Positions 17,751 to 27,680 are shown, numbered from the stretch's first letter. The stretch is 64,000 nt of DNA from Archaeoglobaceae archaeon (GCA_027028145.1 JALVJV010000021.1:124001-188000), one strand, 5' to 3'. Notes: a model not told the origin generated them from the sequence alone. Translations and numbers: made by a program.

Positions 17751-18349
17751 GCGATAAGGTAGCCAGAGCTATGATGAAGGTTCCGAGGCACGTATTTGTT
17801 CCATCATCATATGAAAGGGAAGCCTACGTCGATACCCCTCTTCCGATCGGTAGCGGTCAAACCATCAGCGCTCCGCATATGGTTGCGATAATGTGCGATC
17901 TGCTCGATCTGCATGAGGGCGATAAGGTTTTGGAGGTCGGAGCGGGTAGCGGATACCACGCGGCTGTTGTTGCAGAGATAGTCGGGAAGAAAGGCAAGGT
18001 GATAGCAATCGAAAGGATTCCAGAATTAGCCGAAAGAGCTAGGCGGAATTTGGAGTATTTGGGCTACGATAACGTTATAATAATTGTCGGTGACGGAACA
18101 AAAGGCTATCCGCCCGAAGCTCCATACGATAAGATATACGTAACCGCCGCCGCTCCGGATATTCCAAAGCCGTTAATAGAACAGCTTAAGCCGGGAGGAA
18201 AGATGGTGATACCCGTAGGAAGATACGAGCAATATCTATACGTTGTTGAGAAGGATAAAGAAGGTAGAATTCGCAAAAAGATATGGGGACCGGTTAGATT
18301 CGTCCCGCTCATCGGCGAATACGGGTTTAAGGAGTATGAGGTCATCTGA
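17684..18349 (+). CDS. pcm: Protein-L-isoaspartate O-methyltransferase
   Basis: 221 residues. The family N-terminus KVPRHVFVP, substrate loop [15 protein letters not shown] and SAM motif [14 protein letters not shown] near residue 85 are all clear. It methylates isoaspartyl residues in ageing proteins so they can be repaired, useful at high temperature. The long overlap with cobY is probably real, because residues 4-20 ([13 protein letters not shown]) match the N-terminal helix of the family. Confidence 0.93.
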   Translation: MPDPYEEKRRRMVERLREELGISDKVARAMMKVPRHVFVPSSYEREAYVDTPLPIGSGQTISAPHMVAIMCDLLDLHEGDKVLEVGAGSGYHAAVVAEIVGKKGKVIAIERIPELAERARRNLEYLGYDNVIIIVGDGTKGYPPEAPYDKIYVTAAAPDIPKPLIEQLKPGGKMVIPVGRYEQYLYVVEKDKEGRIRKKIWGPVRFVPLIGEYGFKEYEVI

Positions 18350-19079
18350 TTTTCAATACATCGAGAGCATTGCGGTATGATAACCTATTTACGATTTTTT
18401 CTTTGACTCCGGCTTTTTTAAGATATCTCACGGTCTTCGGCACCGCGAGGGGATCCGTGTTTGTTAGGGATGCGCAGTCACTGTTGAGAAGTCCGGTTGA
18501 GTATTTATCAACGTTCTCGGCGATCTTTTCTGGAGTTAAAAGCCCGGGTTTAACGGACAATCCCGGAACAGCTCCGGCTTCGTTGATAATATTAATTGTA
18601 TCAATCCATCCTAACTTCCTCAGCTAAGGACAAAACCTTATTCACGATATTTACACGATTGCCCATTGGAGTGTGGACTATTACCGGCACATCGTATTCC
18701 TTAGCAAGCTTTAATTGCTCCCTTAGGACATCCAACTCAAGATCGCTGGCTTTTTCCAGTCCAACTTCACCTATACCCACAGCTTTTCCGGATTCAACGT
18801 ATTCCTCAATTACGGGTAAGATCCTCTTCCATTCCTTCGGTATGCATCTGGGATGAACACCAACGAAGATGTGTGCTTTGAGACCGATATCGTTCAGCCT
18901 TGGACGATGAATTTCATCCAGCTCGGTAAAATGGTCAATTAACGTTTCCGCATATCTTGCAACCGGCACGAAGCTACATAGCACAACGTCTTTCACACAC
19001 CGGCTAAAGCCATCAGCTCAAGATCTCTGGCATGCAACATATACGCATGCGTATGCGAGTCTACATAACAATCGTTCAT
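18342..19079 (-). pseudogene. Broken TatD/COG1099-like metal-dependent hydrolase
   Basis: Three consecutive minus-strand pieces make one amidohydrolase. Piece 1 (ATG at 19079) reads DSHTHAY, the HxH metal motif, and continues to LMALAGV, then stops at TGA 18995. Piece 2 (to 18601) carries VGVHPRCIP, VGIGEVGLE and VIVHTPMG. Piece 3 (about 18610 to 18342) carries GLSVKPGLLTPEK and LNSDCAS. Piece 1 ends at a GTGTGTG run (18994-19000) where removal of one GT restores GVKD. The second break is a one-base-type shift near 18605. All catalytic motifs are otherwise intact, so the decay is recent, or these are sequencing errors. Confidence 0.75.
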
Positions 19080-19119
19080 GATTTTTTGTTATTTTTCTTG
19101 GAATATCAATTTTTCCGCA

Positions 19120-20418
19120 TCATCTAACCTTTTCCCACTTGTAGAGCTCCACTACTTCGGCCAACGTTTTACCACTTTCTATTTCCGCTCTGATCCTGTC
19201 CTCGTGCTTTTTAACTTCCAAAGCCCTCCTCGCAATTTCGTAAGCCCTCTGCTTCGGAATAACCATAACTCCGTTGTCATCCGCAACGATCCAGTCCCCT
19301 GGATTTACCTCGACGCCTCCGCAGACTATCTTAACGTTTATCTCCCCGAAGCCCTTGGGTTCTCCGGCATTCGGAACGATCTTTTTAGCAAAGACGGGAA
19401 ATCCCAGCTTTACTATATCATCAACATCCCTAACGGCTCCGTCTATTACTACCCCCTCTATCCCCTTATTCATGCAACTTCTCGTTGCCAGTTCTCCCCA
19501 AACTGCCGCGTTATCTCCGGAACACTTGATCACGATTACATCCCCCTTTCCGGCGACATCTATCGCCTCAACGGTCTTGGCCCAGTCACCGTCCATCGTG
19601 TAAACCGTAACAGCCTTACCTACGATCTTTCTCCCCTTTACTATCGGCTTGATCCCCTCCATAGCCCTTGCTCTATGCATGGCATCGCTTACGTTCGGAG
19701 TCGTAACCTGCATCAGAATCCTTCGAATTTCTTCATCTATCGAAGCCCTTCTAATCCTTATCTCCCTCGATTTGGCATAAGCCGAATCTATTGCTTCCCT
19801 TATTTTCCGAGCCGAAGCTGTTACATCCTTGGATTTCACGATGTTGCTCCCGACTATGACTATATCAGCCCCCAGGGCAACGCAATCTGAAGCCCTTTCG
19901 GCATCTAAGCCTCCTGCAACTGCCACGGGGATGCTGACCGCATCAACTACATCCTTAAGAATTTCGAGAGGATCGTAGCCGAGCATCTGAACGTCTATCC
20001 CAACGTGAACGTTTACGTAATCGACTCCCAACTCTTCAAGCTGTTTCGCCCTTTCAACCGGATTCGGATGATTGATCAGGTCGACCATAACCTTACAGCC
20101 GTATTTCCTTCCGGCCCTGATGGCTTCGGCGATGGTGGAATCGTTGCTTAAAGCTAGAATTATAACAACATCAGCACCGCTCTTTGCGCACATCTCAACC
20201 TCCAAGGCTCCGGTGTCTATCGTCTTCATATCCGCAACGACCGTTCTTTCCTTAAACTCGCGCTTTATAGTCCTGATAGCGTTCATACCCTCACTCTTGA
20301 TTAGAGGAGTTCCTACTTCTATCCAATCCGCTCCCCCTTTTAAAGCCAACTTAGCGATTTCAACTGCTCTTTTAAGCTCAACCAGATCCAAAGCAACCTG
20401 AAGGATGGGTTTATCCAT
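19120..20418 (-). CDS. 3-Hexulose-6-phosphate synthase fused to an RraA-like domain
   Basis: 432 residues. Residues 1-210 are the orotidine-decarboxylase-like barrel of hexulose-phosphate synthase: LQVALDLVELKRAVEIA, WIEVGTPLIKSEG, VVADMKTIDTGA and VAVAGGLDA. Residues 225-432 are an RraA/aldolase-like domain (VTTPNVSDAMHRA, GDVIVIKCSGDNAAVWGELATRS, VIDGAVRDVDDI). The synthase joins ribulose 5-phosphate and formaldehyde, or in archaea runs in reverse to make ribulose 5-phosphate for nucleotides. This fusion is known in Archaeoglobales and some methanogens; the role of the second domain is not settled. It is divergent from a radical SAM gene. Confidence 0.9.
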   Translation of the reverse strand: MDKPILQVALDLVELKRAVEIAKLALKGGADWIEVGTPLIKSEGMNAIRTIKREFKERTVVADMKTIDTGALEVEMCAKSGADVVIILALSNDSTIAEAIRAGRKYGCKVMVDLINHPNPVERAKQLEELGVDYVNVHVGIDVQMLGYDPLEILKDVVDAVSIPVAVAGGLDAERASDCVALGADIVIVGSNIVKSKDVTASARKIREAIDSAYAKSREIRIRRASIDEEIRRILMQVTTPNVSDAMHRARAMEGIKPIVKGRKIVGKAVTVYTMDGDWAKTVEAIDVAGKGDVIVIKCSGDNAAVWGELATRSCMNKGIEGVVIDGAVRDVDDIVKLGFPVFAKKIVPNAGEPKGFGEINVKIVCGGVEVNPGDWIVADDNGVMVIPKQRAYEIARRALEVKKHEDRIRAEIESGKTLAEVVELYKWEKVR

Positions 20419-20468
20419 ATCCTTAGTTCCGCAATAAGGATATAAGAGTGTAATCTATAAAGACAACT

Positions 20469-21467
20469 GTGAAGTGCGAGCTGTGCGGCAACGAAACTTA
20501 CACCGATACGATTCCGATCTGCCCGAACTGTTCGAAGACTGAAAAAGCCTTGGAGTTCGTTGCAAGGCTACATCCGGATGTAGGTAAGATCAAAGGCGAA
20601 GGGATTGCGAAATGCAGATTGTGTTCAAACGAGTGCGGTTTCGATGATCAAGGCTTATGCGGACTTAGAATCGTTCACAACGGTAAACTGAGATCGCTGG
20701 TTAGCTCTGATAAGGCTATCCTAAGTTGTTATGAAGATCCGTTGCCGACGAACTGTTGCAACGCTTGGTTTTGCGAAGGTTCAAAGCTTAGAGGCGTGAA
20801 CTTGGCCGTATTTTATTACGGTTGCAACTTCGATTGTCTTTACTGTCAAAACTGGTCTCACAAATTCGTCTCGGAGAAAAATTTGGTTACCGTTGAGGAG
20901 ATGGTGGAAAAGGCTATGCCGGAAAGGGTTAAGTGCATCTGTCACTTCGGCGGATCTCCGGAACCTCAGCTTCCCTTCGCAATTAAGTTCAGCGAGGAGG
21001 TTCTGAAGAGGAGAAACGTAATGATATGCTGGGAGTGGAACGGAGCCGGAAGAACGTCTTTAGCCCTAAAAGCGGGGAAGCTGAGCCAAAAAAGCAACGG
21101 AACGGTCAAATTCGATCTTAAGGCTTGGAATCCGAATCTTCATAGGATTCTTACCGGTAGAAGTAACGAGCAGACGCTTAAAAACTTCGAAAGGATATTC
21201 GACAAATATCCAGAAGTTTTATCCGCCACAACCTTGCTCGTCCCATACTACGTGGATGAGAAGGAGGTTGAGGGTATTGCGAGGTTTATAGCTTCGCTGA
21301 GCGACGAAATTCCATACAGCCTACTGATATTCCATCCCGATTTCAGGCTTTCCGACATGCCGATAACGCCGAAGAGTCAGGTTAAGAGATGCTACGAGGT
21401 TGCAAAGAGGGATCTCAAAAGGGTGCATATAGGAAACTTGCACCTTCTCAAGTGGGCTCCGGATTGA
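20469..21467 (+). CDS. Radical SAM protein with N-terminal zinc/cysteine motifs (COG1180-like)
   Basis: 332 residues. The N-terminus has paired cysteines CELCG and CPNCSK (residues 3-25), then CRLCSNECGF and CGLRIV. The radical SAM cluster motif is YGCNFDCLYCQNWS near residue 120, of the CxxxCxxC type. Later VKFDLKAWNP and the HIGNLHLLKWAPD end are family-like. It resembles pyruvate-formate-lyase-activating enzyme relatives, but no glycyl radical enzyme is nearby. Substrate unknown. The start is GTG at 20469, about 50 bases from the divergent neighbour. Confidence 0.8.
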   Translation: MKCELCGNETYTDTIPICPNCSKTEKALEFVARLHPDVGKIKGEGIAKCRLCSNECGFDDQGLCGLRIVHNGKLRSLVSSDKAILSCYEDPLPTNCCNAWFCEGSKLRGVNLAVFYYGCNFDCLYCQNWSHKFVSEKNLVTVEEMVEKAMPERVKCICHFGGSPEPQLPFAIKFSEEVLKRRNVMICWEWNGAGRTSLALKAGKLSQKSNGTVKFDLKAWNPNLHRILTGRSNEQTLKNFERIFDKYPEVLSATTLLVPYYVDEKEVEGIARFIASLSDEIPYSLLIFHPDFRLSDMPITPKSQVKRCYEVAKRDLKRVHIGNLHLLKWAPD

Positions 21468-21589
21468 CGAAGCCGAACCAAGCTTACAAAACGTCACTAA
21501 GAAATCCCCGGTTTTCACCGGTCGACGAAGTTGTATTTTCGGAAATTCTCAAAGTATACTGTGCAAAATTCAGTTCGAAATAAGATAAG

Positions 21590-22426
21590 TCAGATTCTAG
21601 AAGCTATGAACTCGAAGATCAGCTTTGCGACGAGCATAGGAGTAACCCTTTCCGAATCCGGAACGACCTCAACGAAATCTATCGCAAATATGTTATCGAA
21701 CGCTTCGAAGAACTTGAGCATAACTATGGGGTTCAAACCGAACGGTTCTGGAGTTGAAACACCCGGAGCGAAGGCTGGATCGAAGGCGTCAACGTCTATG
21801 GAAAGGTAAATCGGTCTATCTCCGACGATTCTCTTCGTTTCCCTTAAAACTTCATCGAAGTTCTGCCACGAATAGAAGAATTTTATTCCGTTCTCTTCGG
21901 CGAAAATTTTCTCTTCCTTAGTTCCGCTCCTAATACCGATTTGAACCATATCCCCAACCCCAAGCTCGAAGATCCTTCTCGCAGTGCATGCGTGGTTGAA
22001 CTTTTCATCGTCGAATTCATCTCTGAGATCGAAATGAGCATCGAAAACGACATAGCAGATCTCGCTTAAATCGACCTTCAAACCCTTTAAGATCGCATAA
22101 GTGACGGTATGTTCCCCGCCCAATCCGATCGGAATCTGCCTGTCAAGATTCAATCTTGCAAGAAATTTTCCGACATTTCCAATTACCCTTTCAAAGTTTC
22201 CGTCAGCATTCACATTCCCTGCATCGCAAATCCTTGCAAAATCCAGCTCGAAATCGAAGTAGACGGAGTAGTTTTCCAAATTCCAGCTTGCCTCTCTTAT
22301 CGCATTCGGCGCGAATCTTGAGCCGGGCTTGAACGATTGGGTTGCATCGAAAGGAACTCCGAAGATCACGAATTCGGCTTCCTCAAAATTTGAATTGGAG
22401 CAGGCAAAAAAAGAGTCTATGTGCAT
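21590..22426 (-). CDS. speB: Agmatinase/arginase-family ureohydrolase
   Basis: 278 residues. Manganese motifs: GLGGEHTVTY (residues 97-106), VVFDAHFDLRDEF near 124 and SIDVDAFDPAFAPG near 205. It converts agmatine to putrescine and urea, the start of polyamine synthesis. It begins 1 base after the aIF5A stop in the same minus-strand operon. This is meaningful because aIF5A is modified with a spermidine-derived aminobutyl group. Spermidine synthase is at 41.4 kb. Confidence 0.88.
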   Translation of the reverse strand: MHIDSFFACSNSNFEEAEFVIFGVPFDATQSFKPGSRFAPNAIREASWNLENYSVYFDFELDFARICDAGNVNADGNFERVIGNVGKFLARLNLDRQIPIGLGGEHTVTYAILKGLKVDLSEICYVVFDAHFDLRDEFDDEKFNHACTARRIFELGVGDMVQIGIRSGTKEEKIFAEENGIKFFYSWQNFDEVLRETKRIVGDRPIYLSIDVDAFDPAFAPGVSTPEPFGLNPIVMLKFFEAFDNIFAIDFVEVVPDSERVTPMLVAKLIFEFIASRI

Positions 22427-22427
22427 G

Positions 22428-22811
22428 CTACTTCTCCGCTATCTTTCTCTTTCCGAGGGATTCGATGTAAACTATCTCCTTACCCGGCTCTATTTTATCC
22501 TTCAACTCTTCGGGAATCGGAAGCTCGAATGTCTCATACGTTTCCAAATCCATTAGCTGAACTACGTCACCCATTACGCTTATAACTTGCGCCCTCTTTC
22601 TCTCAACTATCGGCACGTATACCTTTGCGGTGACCGGCTGAACTATGCTCCTCTTCTGCCCGTCGAAGATGCCTATGGCATCTATCCTCGCCTTCGCGGC
22701 ACCGTGCTTACCGGGCTTGCTTACCGAGATGCTCACGATCTCGCAGGGTTCATCGTCTATGACTATGTATCCTCCCTCCTTAAGCTGTCTAACTTCAGCC
22801 TGCACCTTCAT
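22428..22811 (-). CDS. Translation initiation factor aIF5A
   Basis: 127 residues. The hypusination loop [12 protein letters not shown] lies near residues 30-41, with the modified lysine inside KPGKHGAAK. Two domains are visible: the N-terminal SH3-like part with the loop and a C-terminal OB-like part beginning [13 protein letters not shown]. It rescues ribosomes at difficult junctions and is modified from spermidine. It is cotranscribed with the agmatinase gene. Confidence 0.96.
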   Translation of the reverse strand: MKVQAEVRQLKEGGYIVIDDEPCEIVSISVSKPGKHGAAKARIDAIGIFDGQKRSIVQPVTAKVYVPIVERKRAQVISVMGDVVQLMDLETYETFELPIPEELKDKIEPGKEIVYIESLGKRKIAEK

Positions 22812-22850
22812 AATTTCAGCCTTCCGCCAATTATTTTTAAGACTTTCTAA

Positions 22851-23189
22851 TCACGGCTCGGACTTCTCTTTTGGAAGAACCTTGTATATCTCCTCAAGCA
22901 GTTCATCGTCACTCTTGCCTTCCGGATCTATTCCAAGATCCTTAGCAATCTTTTCAAGCTTGCTCCTCTTTTCGCTCGAAGTATACTTACCCTCCCTCAG
23001 CTTCCTCTCGAACTCGATGAGTTCGAGCTCAGCTTCTCTCTGCGCCTTCTTGAACTCGCCCATGCTCCTCCCCAAGCTCCTCGCTAATTCTGGCAACTTG
23101 TTCGCTCCGAACAGCAAGAACGCAATCAGCAATATAACCAGCAGTTCGTTGGGACCGATCGGCAACTGTTCCTTCATGACTGGAACCAT
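22851..23189 (-). CDS. tatA: Sec-independent translocase protein TatA/TatB family, longer paralog
   Basis: 112 residues. Starts with a hydrophobic helix PNELLVILLIAFLLFG followed by ANKLPELARSLGRSMGEFKKA, the TatA amphipathic helix. The tail is highly charged. A GGGTGAT ribosome site precedes the ATG at 23189. It would form the Tat export channel for folded proteins such as metalloenzymes. It follows a second TatA-like gene by 4 bases. TatC is not in the window. Confidence 0.9.
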   Translation of the reverse strand: MVPVMKEQLPIGPNELLVILLIAFLLFGANKLPELARSLGRSMGEFKKAQREAELELIEFERKLREGKYTSSEKRSKLEKIAKDLGIDPEGKSDDELLEEIYKVLPKEKSEP

Positions 23190-23193
23190 TCGA

Positions 23194-23460
23194 TCACCCC
23201 CTTCTACTCAACCCGTCGCTATTTAAAGATTCTCTCAAATCGGAAGTTAACTCTTCAATCTTTTTTCTTTGGATTTCCTTAAGTTTTTCTTCCGTCGGTA
23301 TTTCCTGACCGTATAGAATTTCGAGTTCGAGTCTCCTTTTAGCCTTTTGATATTCTCCGTAAATCCTGCCGGCCGTTCTGGCTAAATCGGCTAATTTGTC
23401 GGGACCGAGAAGAATGATTGCGAGGATTACGATCAGGGTTAGTTCGCTCCAGCCGAACAT
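23194..23460 (-). CDS. Second TatA/TatB-family protein
   Basis: 88 residues. Membrane helix ELTLIVILAIILLGPDKL and amphipathic segment ADLARTAGRIYGEYQKAKR. The GPDKLADLA motif is more TatB-like than the partner gene, which has GANKLPELA. Two tandem TatA/B genes suggest division of labour between TatA and TatB, or two TatA isoforms. The assignment to B is tentative. Confidence 0.82.
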   Translation of the reverse strand: MFGWSELTLIVILAIILLGPDKLADLARTAGRIYGEYQKAKRRLELEILYGQEIPTEEKLKEIQRKKIEELTSDLRESLNSDGLSRRG

Positions 23461-23485
23461 TATAGATCAGTCTGCATCGGGAAAT

Positions 23486-24370
23486 TTAAGAGTTTTTGAA
23501 GAAAGGTTCTCTCAAGGCAACAGCCTTCCTTATAGCTTTTACCATCTCATCGTAGCTCAATCCCCTCAAATCGACCAAATTGTCGTTTCTGAGCAGGCAT
23601 GGTTTTACCTTTCCATCCGAAGTTACCCTTATTCTCGTGCAACGCATGCAGAACTCCCCGTGGAAGGGGCGAACGAATTCAACAGCTTTGTTCCCGAATA
23701 CGTATTGCTTTCTGTTGTGCAACCCTCTAACGATTACCCTCTCCGCAATTTTACCGAATTTCGATTCTATTTCGGACAGATCGACGTAGTAATCGGGCAT
23801 GTTTACGACTTCGATCAGCTGAAGGATCACGTTTATACTTTCTCTATTAAATTTTGAGGAGAACTCCAGCAGATCTTCAATTTCGTCTTCGTTTATTCCC
23901 TTTAAGACTACCATATTCAGCTTTATCGGAAAAAGACCCACGTCGCATGCCGAATAAATACCTTCGATCACCCTTTTCAGCATATTTCTTCCGGTTATGA
24001 GCTTGTATCTTCTTTCGTTCAGTGTATCTAAACTCACGTTCACCCTGTTCAAACCCGCATCCTTCAAATCGTAAGCCAACTTGGACAGCAAAGTTCCGTT
24101 TGTCACGATCGATATTTCCTTAAAGGGAGGCATCTCCTGAACTATCTCAACTATATCCTTTCTCATCAGCGGTTCTCCGCCCGTTATCTTAACCTTCTCA
24201 ACGCCCAGATCGTAAAAAGCTCGGCATATGCCGGCAATTTCATCGACGCTCATCTCATCTCCGGAAGATTGCTCCCCTTCCATATGGCAGTAGATACATC
24301 TCAGGTTGCATCTGTTGGTGACGGAAATCCTCAGATGCTTGATTACTCTTCCGTATCTATCTACAAGCAC
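23486..24370 (-). CDS. moaA: GTP 3',8-cyclase
   Basis: 294 residues. The radical SAM motif is VTNRCNLRCIYCHMEG near residue 20. VKITGGEPLMRKD follows, then the second cluster FCMRCTRIRVTSDGKVKPC. It makes cyclic pyranopterin precursor from GTP, the first step of molybdopterin. The archaeal form is about 300 residues, as here. It overlaps the upstream mobA gene by 10 bases, so they are cotranscribed in the order mobA-moaA. Confidence 0.95.
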   Translation of the reverse strand: MLVDRYGRVIKHLRISVTNRCNLRCIYCHMEGEQSSGDEMSVDEIAGICRAFYDLGVEKVKITGGEPLMRKDIVEIVQEMPPFKEISIVTNGTLLSKLAYDLKDAGLNRVNVSLDTLNERRYKLITGRNMLKRVIEGIYSACDVGLFPIKLNMVVLKGINEDEIEDLLEFSSKFNRESINVILQLIEVVNMPDYYVDLSEIESKFGKIAERVIVRGLHNRKQYVFGNKAVEFVRPFHGEFCMRCTRIRVTSDGKVKPCLLRNDNLVDLRGLSYDEMVKAIRKAVALREPFFKNS

Positions 24371-24951
24371 CCTACCACCTTCAGGATCTTTTTGTAATCT
24401 TCGTAGGTGTTAACATTCATAAACGAAAGCAGATCATCATCAAATATTCTAAGCTTATCGATCGGATAGTATGTAGCGTTCATACTTCTTATAGCTTTGT
24501 AAACCCTTCGTTCTCCCTTCTCTATGCATTTTCCAATCTTATCGATTGCGCTATACGAGTAGCAAGCCAGAAGGGGTTCAATCTTTCCGTCGCTCCATAC
24601 GGGCACGACGGCATCGACTTCCTCTTCAACGCACTTTTTGAACAGAAACTCCGCAAGCTCTCTCTTAACGAGCGGCATGTCAACTGCAACGATCAGAGTG
24701 TGATCTTTAAAGTGCTTTAAGGCTGAATATACACCGGCGAGCGGGCTGAAGTTTTTGATCTCGTCAACTATAGTTTTTCCAAATTTCGAGTATTCTTCAG
24801 CCTGATCTTTATCTCTGCAAACTAAAACCACGTCGCAATCGTAGAATTTCTCTATTATCCTTTCCACGAAAGTCTTTCCGCACAGATCCAGCAGACCCTT
24901 GTCCCTTCCAATCCTCTCACTCTTCCCGCCTACGAGTATCGCAACGTTCAC
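24361..24951 (-). CDS. mobA: Molybdenum cofactor guanylyltransferase
   Basis: 196 residues. Nucleotidyltransferase start AILVGGKSERIGRDKGLLDL and metal motif VAVDMPLVKREL. It joins GMP to molybdopterin for Mo/W enzymes. It is cotranscribed with moaA. hisD lies divergently upstream. Confidence 0.88.
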   Translation of the reverse strand: MNVAILVGGKSERIGRDKGLLDLCGKTFVERIIEKFYDCDVVLVCRDKDQAEEYSKFGKTIVDEIKNFSPLAGVYSALKHFKDHTLIVAVDMPLVKRELAEFLFKKCVEEEVDAVVPVWSDGKIEPLLACYSYSAIDKIGKCIEKGERRVYKAIRSMNATYYPIDKLRIFDDDLLSFMNVNTYEDYKKILKVVGCL

Positions 24952-25029
24952 TTAAAATCGTTTCAACTTTTTGGTTATAAGTTCAGCGAGAGCAAAGTTC
25001 TATATGACTTTGCCGACACCAACATTCCA

Positions 25030-26283
25030 ATGATCGTTCCGGCAGAGGAACTGCTGAGGATTGAGAGGAAGATAAACTGGGACGAATACATCGAGAAGGT
25101 TAAGCCGATCGTTGAGAGGGTTAGGGAGAAAGGAGACGAAGCCCTCATAGAATTCACCAAGCAGTTTGACGGCGTCGAGCCCGAATACTTGAGAGTGCCG
25201 AAAGATGAGATCGACAAAGCTTACGACGTCGTAGATGATGAGATAATAGATGCCTTGGAAGTGGCGAAGGAAAACATAGAACGCTTTCATTCCATAACTG
25301 CAGTGGAGAGGGACATGAAAATAGACTTCGGCGACTGCGTTTTGGGTAAGAAGTATACGCCTCTGGATTCCGTCGGTATATACATCCCCGGCGGAAGGGC
25401 GAGCTATCCTTCAACCGCTCTGATGGCTGGAATTCCCGCAAATATTGCCGGAGTTGAAAGAATCGTAGCATGCACTCCTCCGGATAAGGATGGAAAGATA
25501 AAGCCTTTAACGCTTGTAGCTTGTGACATAGCCGGAATAAAGGAGATCTACGCAGTAGGCGGCGCTCAGGCTATAGCCGCGATGGCTTACGGAACGAAGA
25601 CGATAAGGAGAGTTGATAAGATAGTAGGCCCGGGAAACGTCTACGTTACCGCGGCAAAGCTCCTCGTTCAGAAGGATGTGCCGATAGATATGCCTGCCGG
25701 CCCCTCTGAAATATTAGTAATCGCCGACGAAACGGCAAATGCAGAATTCGTAGCTTTGGACTGCGTAGCCCAGCTTGAGCACGATCCGATGGCTTTAGCC
25801 ATCGTCCTCACGACTTCAAGGGATTTGGCTGAGAAGGTCGAAGAATTTGCGAAGGGAATCGTAGCGGATCATTCCGAGATAAACCTGAGCAATCTAAAGA
25901 TTGCGGTCGTAAGGGATATAGATGAAGCTATAAGGTTGGCGAATAAAATAGCCCCGGAGCATCTTTCGATGATGTTTGAGAGGGCTGAGGATTATTTGGA
26001 CAAGATAAAGCATGCCGGAAGCGTTTTCATCGGGGAATTCAGTCCCGTTGCATGCGGAGATTACGCGAGCGGAACGAATCACATATTGCCTACTTCAGGA
26101 TACGCGAAGGTGTTTTCCGGCATAAGTGTTGAGACGTTCATGAAGCACGTAACCTATCAGATTTTAAGCGAGGATGCACTAAGAAGGATAGGGGATGCTG
26201 TGATAAAGCTTGCAAGGGCTGAGGGTCTGCCGCTACATGCTTTATCTGTGGAGAAAAGGCTCGGACCGAGGTCTTCATCATAG
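25030..26283 (+). CDS. hisD: Histidinol dehydrogenase
   Basis: 417 residues. Signature regions GIYIPGGRASYPSTALM, AVGGAQAIAAMAYGT, VGPGNVYVTAAKL, MPAGPSEILVIAD and PEHLSMMFE cover NAD and zinc sites. It oxidises histidinol to histidine in two steps. A TATA-like TTCTATATGAC lies 25-30 bases before the ATG. No other his genes are in the window. Confidence 0.96.
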   Translation: MIVPAEELLRIERKINWDEYIEKVKPIVERVREKGDEALIEFTKQFDGVEPEYLRVPKDEIDKAYDVVDDEIIDALEVAKENIERFHSITAVERDMKIDFGDCVLGKKYTPLDSVGIYIPGGRASYPSTALMAGIPANIAGVERIVACTPPDKDGKIKPLTLVACDIAGIKEIYAVGGAQAIAAMAYGTKTIRRVDKIVGPGNVYVTAAKLLVQKDVPIDMPAGPSEILVIADETANAEFVALDCVAQLEHDPMALAIVLTTSRDLAEKVEEFAKGIVADHSEINLSNLKIAVVRDIDEAIRLANKIAPEHLSMMFERAEDYLDKIKHAGSVFIGEFSPVACGDYASGTNHILPTSGYAKVFSGISVETFMKHVTYQILSEDALRRIGDAVIKLARAEGLPLHALSVEKRLGPRSSS

Positions 26284-26384
26284 CTCAGTCGGGACCAATC
26301 TCCTCATCGCCCCATATTTTTATTCCTCCGCTTTATTTATTCGTAACGGTAGAGTAATATATCCGAAGTCATTTGGAAGGGAAG

Positions 26385-27680
26385 ATGAGAAAGTGGACGA
26401 GCGAAATTGGGGAGGAAGACGTGGGCAAGGAGGTTCTCCTTTACGGCTGGGTTCACGAAGTCAGAGATTTGGGCGGTCTCGTCTTCCTGATTCTGAGGGA
26501 TAGGGAGGGATTCATTCAGATTACGTTACCGAAGAAGAAGGTGGATCAAAAGACATTTGAAATCGCTAAGAAGATTCACAGGGAGAGTGTGATTAAGGTC
26601 GTCGGAGTCGTAAAGAAGGAGCCGAAGGCTCCGGGTGGATACGAAGTAATTCCGAAGGAGATCGAAGTCCTGAACGAGGCAACGGTTCCCCTTCCCCTGG
26701 AAGTCACCGAGAAGGTTCCCGCGGAACTCGATACTCGTTTGGATCACAGGTTCATGGATCTTAGAAAGCCGAGGGTGCAGGCGATATTCAGGATAAGACA
26801 CCAAATTATGCAGAGCGTCAGGCAGTTTTTGAGCGAGGAGGGCTTCATAGAAGTCCATACACCTAAGATCGTATCAACGGCTACGGAAGGAGGAACGGAG
26901 CTATTTCCGATAAGTTACTTCGAGAAGGAGGCATTTCTAAACCAGAGCCCCCAGCTATACAAGCAGATCCTCATGGGTGCGGGATTGGAGAGAGTATTCG
27001 AGATCGGACCGATCTTTAGGGCGGAGGAGCACAACACAACCCGACATCTAAACGAAGCTATATCGATTGACATCGAGATGAGCTTCACGGATCACGAAGG
27101 GGTTATGAACGTTCTCGAACGCCTTATAGCGAGGGTTTACGAAGATGTGGCTGAAAACTGCCAGAAGTTCTTGGATTGGCTGAACGTAAAGCTTGAGATT
27201 CCGGAGGTTCCGTTTGAAAGGTTAACCTACGATGAGGCTTTGGAAATAGCAAGGAGGAAGGGCGAGGAAATTCCTTGGGGTGAAGATCTCAGCACTCCGG
27301 CTTTGAGGGCTATAGGGGAGGAGATGGAGAACAAACACTACTTCATCGTCGATTGGCCGACCGAATCTAAACCATTCTATGCGATGCCTTACGAAGATAA
27401 GCCGGAAATCTGCAAGAGTTTCGATTTGATGAAAGGAGCCTTAGAGCTTGCAAGCGGAGCTCAGAGAATTCATAAATACGATCTGCTCGTCGAAAGGATA
27501 AAGCAGTGCGGATTGAGTCCGGAGAGCTTCGAGTTCTACTTGGAAGCCTTCCGCTACGGTATGCCGCCGCATGCCGGCTGGGGGCTTGGGGCTGAAAGGT
27601 TGCTCATGTCCATGCTCGATTTGAAGAACATAAGAGAGGCTGTGCTGTTTCCGAGGGATAGGCACAGGCTTACACCCTAA
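26385..27680 (+). CDS. aspS: Aspartyl-tRNA synthetase, archaeal type (AspRS)
   Basis: 431 residues from the ATG at 26385, preceded by GGAAGGG; an upstream TTG at 26373 is in frame but less likely. N-terminal OB anticodon domain ([22 protein letters not shown]). Class II motifs follow: [22 protein letters not shown] and the C-terminal [14 protein letters not shown]. Whether it also charges tRNA-Asn cannot be read from the sequence. A TATA-like GAGTAATATATC lies about 25 bases upstream. Confidence 0.95.
   Translation: MRKWTSEIGEEDVGKEVLLYGWVHEVRDLGGLVFLILRDREGFIQITLPKKKVDQKTFEIAKKIHRESVIKVVGVVKKEPKAPGGYEVIPKEIEVLNEATVPLPLEVTEKVPAELDTRLDHRFMDLRKPRVQAIFRIRHQIMQSVRQFLSEEGFIEVHTPKIVSTATEGGTELFPISYFEKEAFLNQSPQLYKQILMGAGLERVFEIGPIFRAEEHNTTRHLNEAISIDIEMSFTDHEGVMNVLERLIARVYEDVAENCQKFLDWLNVKLEIPEVPFERLTYDEALEIARRKGEEIPWGEDLSTPALRAIGEEMENKHYFIVDWPTESKPFYAMPYEDKPEICKSFDLMKGALELASGAQRIHKYDLLVERIKQCGLSPESFEFYLEAFRYGMPPHAGWGLGAERLLMSMLDLKNIREAVLFPRDRHRLTP

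Noticed and set aside
21499-21516. Hairpin CCGGT-TTTC-ACCGG between the radical SAM and agmatinase genes as a terminator.
   Set aside because: Only 5 paired bases without a following T run; archaeal termination does not require it.
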